A stretch of 6,330 bases of DNA from Paracoccaceae bacterium (GTDB lineage: Bacteria; Pseudomonadota; Alphaproteobacteria; Rhodobacterales; Rhodobacteraceae): positions 24,779 through 31,108 of the forward strand of contig PARX01000009.1 of assembly GCA_002712045.1 (NCBI GenBank), read 5' to 3'. The translations under genes and the position numbers were made by a program. The notes beneath the pieces were generated by a model. The model saw only the letters and a list, made by a program, of their open reading frames with translations, did not search any database and was not told the origin of the DNA. Below, piece by piece: positions 1 to 5,530 of this stretch. Each line of letters opens with the position of its first letter. The stretch's first letter is position 1.

Positions 1-389
1 GTAAACTCTTCTATCTTTTTTGATGTCGCTTGATTCTTTTTTGCAAGCTCCTCGGTATGTTTCTTTTGAACCTTAGCCATTTCAGCTTTTGTCGCCTCCA
101 ATTGCTTACTAACCTCTTCCCCGTCATCTGAAGAGGAGGCAAGATTCTTGATTGCATCCAAGCCCATAGCCTTCGGAGAAGTTAAGTTTTTTAAATCTAC
201 CGCGATGTCACTTGCACCCGTAGAATCTGCAGCCTCCTCCATTGACCTTTGAAAATCCCGTGCCATGGCTCGTACCCTCGCCATTAATTTACCAAGTGTT
301 CGAAACATCCCAGGCAGGTCTTTAGGGCCCACCACAATGAGAGCCACTATACCTATTAGCAAAAGTTCAGTCCAACCCAAATCAAACAA
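1..389 (-). CDS. tatB: Sec-independent protein translocase subunit TatB (3' end beyond window)
   Basis: TatB is an inner-membrane protein that, with TatC, forms the receptor for folded proteins carrying twin-arginine signal peptides. The visible 129 codons begin (M)FDLGWTELLLIGIVALIVVGPKD when split at its parts: a conserved acidic residue E8, one membrane helix at about residues 5-21, the G21-P22 hinge, then an amphipathic helix at about 25-50 (LPGMFRTLGKLMARVRAMAR). A charged, Lys/Glu/Ala-rich tail follows, as is usual for TatB. The GP hinge and FDLG start separate it from TatA, which has FG. The start is a TTG at 389-387, chosen because it places FDLG at the N terminus and has AAGGA 8 nt upstream; no ATG precedes the helix in frame. 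The gene follows tatA by 37 bp. The C-terminal part, and probably tatC, lie left of position 1. Family assignment is very secure; the TTG start is likely. Confidence 0.95.
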   Translation of the reverse strand, partial: MFDLGWTELLLIGIVALIVVGPKDLPGMFRTLGKLMARVRAMARDFQRSMEEAADSTGASDIAVDLKNLTSPKAMGLDAIKNLASSSDDGEEVSKQLEATKAEMAKVQKKHTEELAKKNQATSKKIEEF

Positions 390-397
390 AAGTAATT

Positions 398-402
398 TCC
401 TT
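398..402 (-). promoter_or_regulatory. Ribosome binding site of tatB deciding a TTG start
   Basis: The minus strand reads AAGGA here, 8 nt before the TTG at 389-387. This supports the TTG as the tatB start, since no ATG or GTG is available at the expected N terminus. Confidence 0.7.
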
Positions 403-412
403 GAAAAATATC

Positions 413-435
413 AAAAGTTAAAAGCTTTAACTTTT
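413..435 (-). other. Intercistronic hairpin spanning the tatA stop codon
   Basis: A perfect inverted repeat with two 10-bp arms (AAAAGTTAAA at 413-422 and TTTAACTTTT at 426-435) surrounds a 3-nt loop. It covers the tatA stop codon (427-429) and ends 11 bp before the tatB ribosome binding site. On the minus-strand transcript it is followed by GATATTTTTC, a T-rich but interrupted tract. Each stem has only one G-C pair, so the fold would be weak. It could act as a leaky terminator, a processing signal or an mRNA 3' protector, and so favour tatA over tatB. The inverted repeat is seen directly; the role is inferred. Confidence 0.5.
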
Positions 436-642
436 ATCTTTATCAGCCTCAGGGGTGACATCTTTGGCTTCATCCAAATTTTCTGTCTCAATCTCTTTCT
501 TTCCGTCACTTACCCCTTTCTTAAAGGCAGTAATCCCTTTGCCCACTTCACCCATTAGTGAAGAAACTTTTCCACGACCAAAAAGAACTAAAACGACCAC
601 AGCAATTAGTAATATACCTGGTATACCTATATTATTTAGCAT
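427..642 (-). CDS. tatA: Sec-independent protein translocase subunit TatA
   Basis: TatA oligomerises in the inner membrane to form the transport element of the twin-arginine pathway. The 71-residue protein has the full layout: a short N terminus, a membrane helix at about residues 7-21 (IPGILLIAVVVLVLF), the F21-G22 hinge, an amphipathic helix starting GRGKVSSLMGEVGKGITAFKK with the conserved F40-K41-K42, and a short acidic tail. The FG hinge, the FKK motif and the small size mark TatA rather than TatB. Two ATGs are adjacent (645 and 642). I prefer 642 because AGGAG at 653-649 is 6 nt upstream of it and only 3 nt upstream of the other. The next gene on the same strand is tatB, 37 bp downstream. 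The preceding same-strand gene is an ABC ATPase 110 bp upstream, which is not a usual tat partner. Confidence 0.96.
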   Translation of the reverse strand: MLNNIGIPGILLIAVVVLVLFGRGKVSSLMGEVGKGITAFKKGVSDGKKEIETENLDEAKDVTPEADKDKS

Positions 643-648
643 CATATT

Positions 649-653
649 CTCCT
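649..653 (-). promoter_or_regulatory. Ribosome binding site of tatA
   Basis: AGGAG on the minus strand lies 6 nt from the ATG at 642 and 3 nt from the ATG at 645. The spacing favours 642, removing one Met from the longest reading. Confidence 0.75.
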
Positions 654-711
654 GACGAGGTGTAAAATTACCTCAAAAATTCAATAATCATCTATATTTA
701 GGAACAAAAAC

Positions 712-730
712 CAAAAGCTAAAAGCCCTAA
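712..730 (-). repeat. Imperfect 19-bp direct repeat flanking tatA (second copy at 412-430)
   Basis: Positions 712-730 and 412-430 match at 16 of 19 bases (consensus CAAAAGYTAAAAGCYYTAA on the plus strand); all three differences are C/T. One copy lies in the gap before tatA and the other overlaps the tatA stop codon. Only the 412 copy forms the hairpin described there. The repeat is A-rich, so chance similarity is possible. Confidence 0.4.
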
Positions 731-752
731 ATGACAAAATCTCTGTAATTTT

Positions 753-1847
753 TTAATTAGATGGAAAAACAAAGCACCGATCTCGACGCATTGATAACCA
801 CAATATCGTGCCTTTTTTTGGTAAAAACACTGCTGGCACAGTCGCCTTCAAATAGGAGCAATCTGTTTCCATTTGAAACTCCACCAGACTTTGGCTCCCC
901 ATAAATCTAGAGTTTACCACAATTGCCTTTGCTGGCACTCCATCTTGTATAGTAGCATTTGGACCCTTTCCATTCCTGTCAAAGTCCATTTTCAAATGTT
1001 GCGGTCGAATTATAATCTCAACAGGTTGCCCATTCTCTAGCCCTGGAGTTAAAAATTGACCAAAGGGAGTCTGTATTAAAGAATTATTTGAAATACCTTT
1101 GATAACATTAATATCAGAAAAGAAAGAGGCCGCCTCCTTGTCAACTGGGTTATTATAAATATTATATGGAACACCCTTCTGTACAATTTCTCCATTTCTC
1201 ATCAATGCAATTTCATCCGCCATTCTCATTGCTTCATCTGGATCATGAGTAACCAACAAAACTGCGGCACCTTCTTCTTTTAGCAGTCCCAACGTATCAT
1301 CACGTATTTCATCTCTTAAGCGTAAATCCAAACCTGAAAAAGGTTCGTCCATCAACATTAACTGTGGCTTAGGCGCTATGGCTCTAGCCAGAGCAACCCT
1401 TTGCTGTTCTCCTCCCGAAAGTTGATGTGGGAATTTTTTCTCAAACTCCCCTAAACCAACTCTGTCTAATAAACTATTAATCCTATCTTTCTTATTGATA
1501 TCTGAACCATCTAAACCAAATCCAACATTTTCACTAACCGTGAGGTGTGGGAAAAGTGCAAAATCTTGAAACATTAATCCAACCCTCCTTTTGTCTGGTG
1601 GAATATGCAAACTCGGTCCAGATACAATATCTCCATCCAGACAGATTGTGCCCTTTTGTTGCCGCTCAACTCCAGCGATTATTCTTAAAGTAGTCGACTT
1701 CCCACAACCAGACGGCCCAAGGAGGCAAGTAACCTGACCTGACTGTATAGAGAGATTTAAATCTTTAATTACTTCGATACCATCAAATTGGTGGTAAAGA
1801 TTCTTTACTTCTAATCTCGCCATATCCTGATTATGTTTGTTGACCAT
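753..1847 (-). CDS. ABC transporter ATP-binding protein, FbpC-like (iron(III)-type uptake)
   Basis: This is the ATP-hydrolysing subunit of an importer, acting on the cytoplasmic face of the membrane. All nucleotide-binding motifs are intact: Walker A GPSGCGKST (44-52), Q-loop Q94, signature LSGGEQQR (143-150), Walker B LMLMDEP with D167-E168, D-loop SGLD (171-174) and H-loop H201. After about residue 240 a C-terminal extension with EIIIRPQHL (277-285) and SRFMGSQSLVEF (313-324) resembles the TOBE regulatory region of the CUT1/spermidine/iron(III) ATPases. The IREDM-like stretch (here RDEIRDD, 178-184) and overall pattern are closest to FbpC, so iron(III) is the likely substrate class; sugar, polyamine or other anion uptake cannot be excluded. 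The start is ATG 1847, with AGGA 4 nt upstream. An internal ATG at 1823 has AGGA only 1 nt before it and is less likely. No permease or binding-protein gene adjoins it; the upstream neighbour is an SDR gene, 59 bp away. Confidence 0.88.
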   Translation of the reverse strand: MVNKHNQDMARLEVKNLYHQFDGIEVIKDLNLSIQSGQVTCLLGPSGCGKSTTLRIIAGVERQQKGTICLDGDIVSGPSLHIPPDKRRVGLMFQDFALFPHLTVSENVGFGLDGSDINKKDRINSLLDRVGLGEFEKKFPHQLSGGEQQRVALARAIAPKPQLMLMDEPFSGLDLRLRDEIRDDTLGLLKEEGAAVLLVTHDPDEAMRMADEIALMRNGEIVQKGVPYNIYNNPVDKEAASFFSDINVIKGISNNSLIQTPFGQFLTPGLENGQPVEIIIRPQHLKMDFDRNGKGPNATIQDGVPAKAIVVNSRFMGSQSLVEFQMETDCSYLKATVPAVFLPKKGTILWLSMRRDRCFVFPSN

Positions 1848-1906
1848 GTGTTCCTATGAAATTCTTAGCTAACTCAATTAATAAGAACCAATTCTAATTA
1901 TTATAA

Positions 1907-2686
1907 TTATAAGGTTGCATTTACACCACCCCCATCTAACAAAATGTTCTGGCCAATAATAAAACCTGAATGCTGAGAACACAAAAATGCACACGCTGCT
2001 CCAAATTCATCGACTGTTCCATATCTTCCAACAGGGATCTCTTTGCATCTTCTTGATTTCGCCTCCTCAAGGCTGATGTTCTGTGTGTCCGCAACACCGG
2101 TATCAAGAGCAACAGCCCTATCAGTCGCGTGTATCCCTGGTAATAAATTATTTATTGTTACGCCAGTCCCAGCTACTTGTCTTGATGTGCCCGCAACAAA
2201 ACCAGTTAAACCCGCTCGCGCGGAATTAGACAGTCCCAAGACAGCAATCGGTGCTTTTACTGATTGTGAAGTTATATTCACTATTCTTCCCCATCCTTGA
2301 TCTATCATTTTAGGGAGAACAGATTGAATCAATGAAATAGGTGTCAACATGTTGGCATCAATCGCTTTAATAAAATCATCGCGATTCCAATCTGACCATA
2401 AACCCGGAGGAGGGCCACCTGCATTTGTAACTAATATATCTGGAGAATCACATTCCCTTAATAATCTATCCCTACCTTCTTCAGTGGTTACATCTCCCAC
2501 AACACTAATGACTTTAGAAGATGATATAGATCGTATTGAATCAGCTGCGGCCGCTAAAGACTCTGAAGAACGAGAATTAATTACGACGTTTACCCCCTCT
2601 AAAGCCAAGGCTTTAGCACACCCAAAACCCAAGCCCTTTGACGACGCACATACAATTGCCCATTTACCACCTATTCCTAATTCCAT
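1907..2686 (-). CDS. SDR-family protein, 3-oxoacyl-ACP reductase-like, with atypical active site
   Basis: This 259-residue protein has the Rossmann fold and length of classical short-chain dehydrogenases/reductases. Recognisable elements are a cofactor loop CASSKGLG (13-20), D65-V66, NAG (88-90), N112 of the tetrad, ITSQS with catalytic-position S140, and the C-terminal LLDGGG (249-254) typical of FabG-like proteins. Key residues differ: the first Gly of TGxxxGxG is Ala14, and aligning SNSARAGL with YxxxKAGL puts Ser153 at the catalytic Tyr and Arg157 at the Lys. From family knowledge, a FabG-like subgroup has exactly such imperfect cofactor and catalytic motifs, and its substrates are not well defined, so ordinary ketoreductase activity should not be assumed. 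The start ATG 2686 has GAGGA 7 nt upstream; a longer reading from TTG 2722 lacks that support. It is divergent from prfC and is followed on the same strand by the ABC ATPase. Confidence 0.9.
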   Translation of the reverse strand: MELGIGGKWAIVCASSKGLGFGCAKALALEGVNVVINSRSSESLAAAADSIRSISSSKVISVVGDVTTEEGRDRLLRECDSPDILVTNAGGPPPGLWSDWNRDDFIKAIDANMLTPISLIQSVLPKMIDQGWGRIVNITSQSVKAPIAVLGLSNSARAGLTGFVAGTSRQVAGTGVTINNLLPGIHATDRAVALDTGVADTQNISLEEAKSRRCKEIPVGRYGTVDEFGAACAFLCSQHSGFIIGQNILLDGGGVNATL

Positions 2687-2693
2687 TTTTTTA

Positions 2694-2698
2694 TCCTC
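2694..2698 (-). promoter_or_regulatory. Ribosome binding site fixing the SDR start
   Basis: GAGGA on the minus strand stands 7 nt before ATG 2686-2684. It argues against a 12-residue N-terminal extension starting at TTG 2722. Confidence 0.8.
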
Positions 2699-2778
2699 AT
2701 TCCCAAAAAGACATATTTGCAAACTAACACATTAAAACACTGCTGTCCCAATGTAAGAACTCCTTAGCACTATAAAAC

Positions 2779-2784
2779 ATTATA
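2779..2784 (-). promoter_or_regulatory. Candidate -10 box for the SDR-led minus-strand unit
   Basis: The minus strand reads a perfect TATAAT here. No good -35 box is seen at 16-18 bp spacing, so this is a weak call. It would start transcription near 2772 and leave a leader of roughly 85 nt before the SDR ATG. A second near-consensus TATAGT lies at 2774-2769. Confidence 0.35.
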
Positions 2785-2807
2785 TTAAAGTTAATGATAA
2801 ACCGACA

Positions 2808-2836
2808 TTGCAAGACAAATGTTCTCACACTATACC
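2808..2836 (+). promoter_or_regulatory. Candidate promoter of prfC, predicting a leaderless mRNA
   Basis: TTGCAA (2808-2813) and TATACC (2831-2836) are separated by 17 bp; each matches the sigma-70 consensus at 4 of 6 bases. The prfC ATG at 2844 is 7 nt beyond the -10 box, about where transcription would begin. The TTG that could extend the prfC reading frame upstream is the first half of the -35 box. Confidence 0.4.
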
Positions 2837-2843
2837 GCGCCTC

Positions 2844-4451
2844 ATGACAAAAAACAAAGATGTAAAAACGACAGAAGAGAACGAGATTAACCGGCGAAGA
2901 ACTTTTGCCATTATTTCACATCCAGATGCTGGCAAGACAACATTAACCGAAAAATTTCTATTATACGGGGGCGCAATACAATTGGCAGGCCAGGTTCGGG
3001 CGAAAGGGGAGTCTCGTAGAACTCGCTCTGACTTTATGAAAATGGAACAAGACCGGGGTATCTCTGTTTCAGCATCTGCAATGTCCTTTGAATTTAAGCA
3101 CTATAGATTTAATCTAGTAGATACCCCAGGTCATTCTGATTTTTCCGAGGACACTTACAGGACACTCACTGCAGTTGACTCTGCAATTATGGTTGTCGAT
3201 GGCGCAAAAGGCGTAGAAAGCCAAACCAAAAAGTTATTTGAGGTTTGCCGCTTAAGAGATATGCCGGTGTTTACTTTTTGTAATAAAATGGACCAAGAAA
3301 GTAGAGAAACCTTGGATATAATCGATGAGATACAATCAAACCTGGCCATCGATGTAACGCCCGCAAACTGGCCAATTGGCGTTGGTAAAGAGTTTATTGG
3401 ATGTTATGATTTATTAAATGACCGATTAGAACTCATGAGCAGACGTGATAGAAATATCATCGCCGAAAGCATCAAAATCAATGGGTTAGATGATGAAATG
3501 ATCTCAAGGCATGTTCCTGCACATTTGCTGGTTAAACTCAAAGAAGAAGTAGAGTTCGCAAGAGAGCTACTTCCACGCTTCGAAAAAAAAGCTTTCCTTG
3601 AGGGGACTTTAACACCAATTTGGTTTGGCTCCGCCTTAAACTCTTTTGGGGTTCAAGAGTTGATGAATGGAATAGCACAACATGGACCAGAACCATTGTT
3701 GAGAAATGCATCTCCTCGTACAGTGAATGCGCTTGAGAAATCAGTTTCTGGTTTTGTCTTCAAGGTGCAAGCAAATATGGACCCAAAACACAGGGATAGA
3801 GTTGCTTTCTTTCGATTGTGTGCAGGGCATTTCAGGCGGGGTATGAAATTAACTCACGTTAGGTCAAAAAAAGTTATGACAATCTCAAATCCAGTTTTAT
3901 TCTTAGCAGCCGATAGAGAATTAGCAGAGGAGGCCTGGGCTGGCGATATAATTGGAATTCCAAATCACGGACAGTTAAGAATTGGGGACGCTCTAACAGA
4001 GGGAGAGCAATTGAAGTTCACTGGCATTCCCTCATTTGCTCCAGAGCTTCTTAAATCAGTTAGCTCAACAGACCCAATGAAGGGGAAAAATTTAGAAAAA
4101 GCTTTAATTCAGTTTGCTGAAGAAGGTGCAGCTAAATTATTTAAACCAATGATTGGCTCTGGTTTTATTGTTGGTGTAGTTGGACCCTTACAATTTGAGG
4201 TTTTGGCAAGTAGGATAAAAATAGAATACGGGATTCCCGTGAGGTTTGAAACCACTCAATTTACTTCAGCTCGGTGGATATCTGGGCCATTAGTAACACT
4301 TGATGAATTTTCTAGAGTAAACAAAGGTCATATGGCAGAAGATAACGACGGAGATCCTGTTTTCTTAACTCGTTTACAATGGGACGTAGAAAGAGTTGAA
4401 CGAGACTATCCAGATTTGAAATTAAATTCTGTAAAACAAATGATGATCTGA
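2844..4451 (+). CDS. prfC: Peptide chain release factor 3 (RF3)
   Basis: RF3 is a translational GTPase that recycles RF1 and RF2 from the ribosome after peptide release. The 535-residue product is close to the usual length (about 530). G-domain motifs are intact: P-loop HPDAGKTT (26-33), switch I region DRGISV (70-75), DTPGH (93-97), NKMD (147-150) and GSAL (262-265). Domain II begins near residue 300 (SGFVFKVQANMDPKHRDRVAF, given in parts) and domain III holds VGPLQFEV (446-453), both typical of RF3 rather than EF-G. The frame is open back to TTG 2808, but ATG 2844 gives a normal N terminus and no Shine-Dalgarno supports the TTG. ATG 2844 itself also lacks a Shine-Dalgarno, consistent with a leaderless transcript. 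It is divergent from the SDR gene and convergent with the amidotransferase-like gene, whose stop codon is 6 bp away. Confidence 0.96.
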   Translation: MTKNKDVKTTEENEINRRRTFAIISHPDAGKTTLTEKFLLYGGAIQLAGQVRAKGESRRTRSDFMKMEQDRGISVSASAMSFEFKHYRFNLVDTPGHSDFSEDTYRTLTAVDSAIMVVDGAKGVESQTKKLFEVCRLRDMPVFTFCNKMDQESRETLDIIDEIQSNLAIDVTPANWPIGVGKEFIGCYDLLNDRLELMSRRDRNIIAESIKINGLDDEMISRHVPAHLLVKLKEEVEFARELLPRFEKKAFLEGTLTPIWFGSALNSFGVQELMNGIAQHGPEPLLRNASPRTVNALEKSVSGFVFKVQANMDPKHRDRVAFFRLCAGHFRRGMKLTHVRSKKVMTISNPVLFLAADRELAEEAWAGDIIGIPNHGQLRIGDALTEGEQLKFTGIPSFAPELLKSVSSTDPMKGKNLEKALIQFAEEGAAKLFKPMIGSGFIVGVVGPLQFEVLASRIKIEYGIPVRFETTQFTSARWISGPLVTLDEFSRVNKGHMAEDNDGDPVFLTRLQWDVERVERDYPDLKLNSVKQMMI

Positions 4452-4457
4452 GCCCTT

Positions 4458-5222
4458 CTATATTTTTACAATATCATCCTGCCACCGATAAGCGGCTTTG
4501 CTAAACTCTTCAAATAATGGCCTTGATACAGGATCTTCTTTTGCGTTCCACTCAGGGTGCCATTGTACTGCTAGAGCAAAGCCTTTTGCTTCAGTAATAT
4601 TTATGGCTTCAGGAGTTTTATCTGGAGCCCAGCCCTCTATCATTATACGTGGGCCTGCTTCCAATATTCCTTGACCATGTAGCGAATTAACCATAATTGA
4701 GTTGCTCTTAAGTATCCTCTCAAACACACCTCCAATCTGCAAATCAATTTTATGACGAAGAGCAAATTTTTCTTCTAACGTTCCATCTGGAGGCATTCTG
4801 TGATTATCTCGACCAGGGATATCACGAATTTCAGGGTGAAGGGTCCCTCCCATTGCAACATTAAACTCTTGAAACCCTCTGCAAACTCCAAATACTGGTT
4901 GACCTGCTTGAACACATTTTCTTATTAAAGGTAAAGCAACCCGATCTCTATCTCGATCAAACTTACCATAAGCTTCTGTTGGGTGGTGGCCGTATTCTTC
5001 GGGGTGAACATTGGGTTGTGCGCCCGTAAATAAGAAACCATCACAGATGTGCATTAATTCATCAATGGATGAATACATAGGGTTTGATGGAATGATCAAA
5101 GGTATGCAATTCATTACTTCAGAAATCACTGCACAATTCATCTGTCCAGAAGCGTGAACAGGGTATTCCTCATTCATTAAATAATTATTACCTACTATCC
5201 CAATTATCGGTCTTCGTATCAA
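4458..5222 (-). CDS. Class I glutamine amidotransferase-like hydrolase (PuuD / peptidase C26 type)
   Basis: The 254-residue protein matches the gamma-glutamyl hydrolase family that includes PuuD, which cleaves gamma-glutamyl-GABA in putrescine breakdown in the cytoplasm. It shows the RPIIGI start, the FTGAQPNVHP segment (65-74; the family has GG.D.P), the nucleophile elbow FGVCRGFQE with Cys114, VNSLHGQ (178-184), and the catalytic pair His222 and Glu224 in QWHPEW. The triad is complete, so it is probably active. The exact gamma-glutamyl substrate cannot be told; no other putrescine genes are in view, so I do not assign puuD. The start is TTG 5222: it yields the family N terminus, an in-frame stop lies 12 nt before it, and the first internal ATG (residue 6 region onward) would remove the first strand. 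AGGA lies 10 nt upstream. It is convergent with prfC and divergent from cobS. Confidence 0.9.
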   Translation of the reverse strand: MIRRPIIGIVGNNYLMNEEYPVHASGQMNCAVISEVMNCIPLIIPSNPMYSSIDELMHICDGFLFTGAQPNVHPEEYGHHPTEAYGKFDRDRDRVALPLIRKCVQAGQPVFGVCRGFQEFNVAMGGTLHPEIRDIPGRDNHRMPPDGTLEEKFALRHKIDLQIGGVFERILKSNSIMVNSLHGQGILEAGPRIMIEGWAPDKTPEAINITEAKGFALAVQWHPEWNAKEDPVSRPLFEEFSKAAYRWQDDIVKI

Positions 5223-5276
5223 TTCTCGAATTTCCTAATTTAAAATTGTTTCACATCATCGCCATAATATAAAAAA

Positions 5277-5286
5277 AACAATTGTT
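5277..5286. repeat. 10-bp perfect palindrome, possible operator
   Basis: AACAATTGTT is its own reverse complement. It lies between divergent genes, 55 bp upstream of the hydrolase TTG start, where a regulator could act. In such AT-rich DNA a 10-bp palindrome can occur by chance. Confidence 0.3.
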
Positions 5287-5317
5287 CAAAGCAAACATTT
5301 CACAATTATTGGTCTTT

Positions 5318-5330
5318 TTGAATCTTTCAA
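5318..5330. repeat. Short inverted repeat, possible operator
   Basis: TTGAA and TTCAA form perfect 5-bp arms around TCT. It lies about 200 bp upstream of the cobS start. The arms are short and the function is unknown. Confidence 0.2.
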
Positions 5331-5415
5331 GTGATTTTGTGCTAATTTAAGTATAGGGTTTTCAGATTAGAGATTTTTCCAAATTGTTTAAAAATTTTTA
5401 ATATTTGTTGAAATT

Positions 5416-5444
5416 TTGTGTTTTATATGAAATTTACTTATGCT
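5416..5444 (+). promoter_or_regulatory. Weak candidate promoter for cobS
   Basis: TTGTGT (5416-5421) and TATGCT (5439-5444) are 17 bp apart; each matches the sigma-70 consensus at 4 or fewer of 6 bases. It would give a leader of about 80 nt before cobS. Similar weak matches are expected in AT-rich DNA. Confidence 0.2.
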
Positions 5445-5530
5445 TTCTCTTGCAAGCTGTTAAATAATCCTTCAGTAACCCTTCGATAGACAAAAAATGT
5501 GTGAAAATTTCAGTTTTTAGAGGAATTAAA

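Larger units (their letters stand above)
5223..5530. other. AT-rich divergent intergenic region between the hydrolase gene and cobS
   Basis: This 308-bp stretch holds no credible gene; the only open frames are about 20 codons or fewer and lack Shine-Dalgarno sequences. It must carry the promoters of both flanking genes. It contains short inverted repeats (5277-5286 and 5318-5330), three copies of ATTGTT (5245, 5281, 5383) and two of TTTCACA (5249, 5298). No B12-box-like GCCACTG element of a cobalamin riboswitch is visible ahead of cobS. Confidence 0.7.

Noticed and set aside
711..752. A terminator after the ABC ATPase gene
   Set aside because: The only pairing seen is a 3-bp GCT/AGC stem, too weak to call.
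1895..1909. 15-bp odd palindrome at the end of the SDR gene that could be a terminator
   Set aside because: It is made only of A and T, overlaps the SDR stop codon and has no following T-run on the minus strand, so a stable terminator hairpin is unlikely.
2043..2735. Plus-strand open frames opposite the SDR gene (2043-2300 and 2349-2735)
   Set aside because: They lie antisense to a clearly conserved protein, have no ribosome sites and show no recognisable domains.
2808..2843. A 12-residue N-terminal extension of RF3 starting at TTG 2808
   Set aside because: There is no ribosome site, the family length fits the ATG at 2844, and the segment coincides with a promoter candidate.
5427..5489. A 20-codon reading frame upstream of cobS
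   Set aside because: No Shine-Dalgarno sequence precedes it, it overlaps a possible promoter, and such short frames are expected by chance in AT-rich DNA.
5497..5520. A 7-codon reading frame (MCENFSF) ending 10 nt before the cobS ATG, as a possible leader peptide
   Set aside because: It has no ribosome site and no run of regulatory codons or attenuator hairpin; the position near cobS is suggestive only.
5223..5530. A cobalamin riboswitch ahead of cobS
   Set aside because: I could not find a B12-box-like element or the surrounding long-range pairing; a covariance-model search would settle it.
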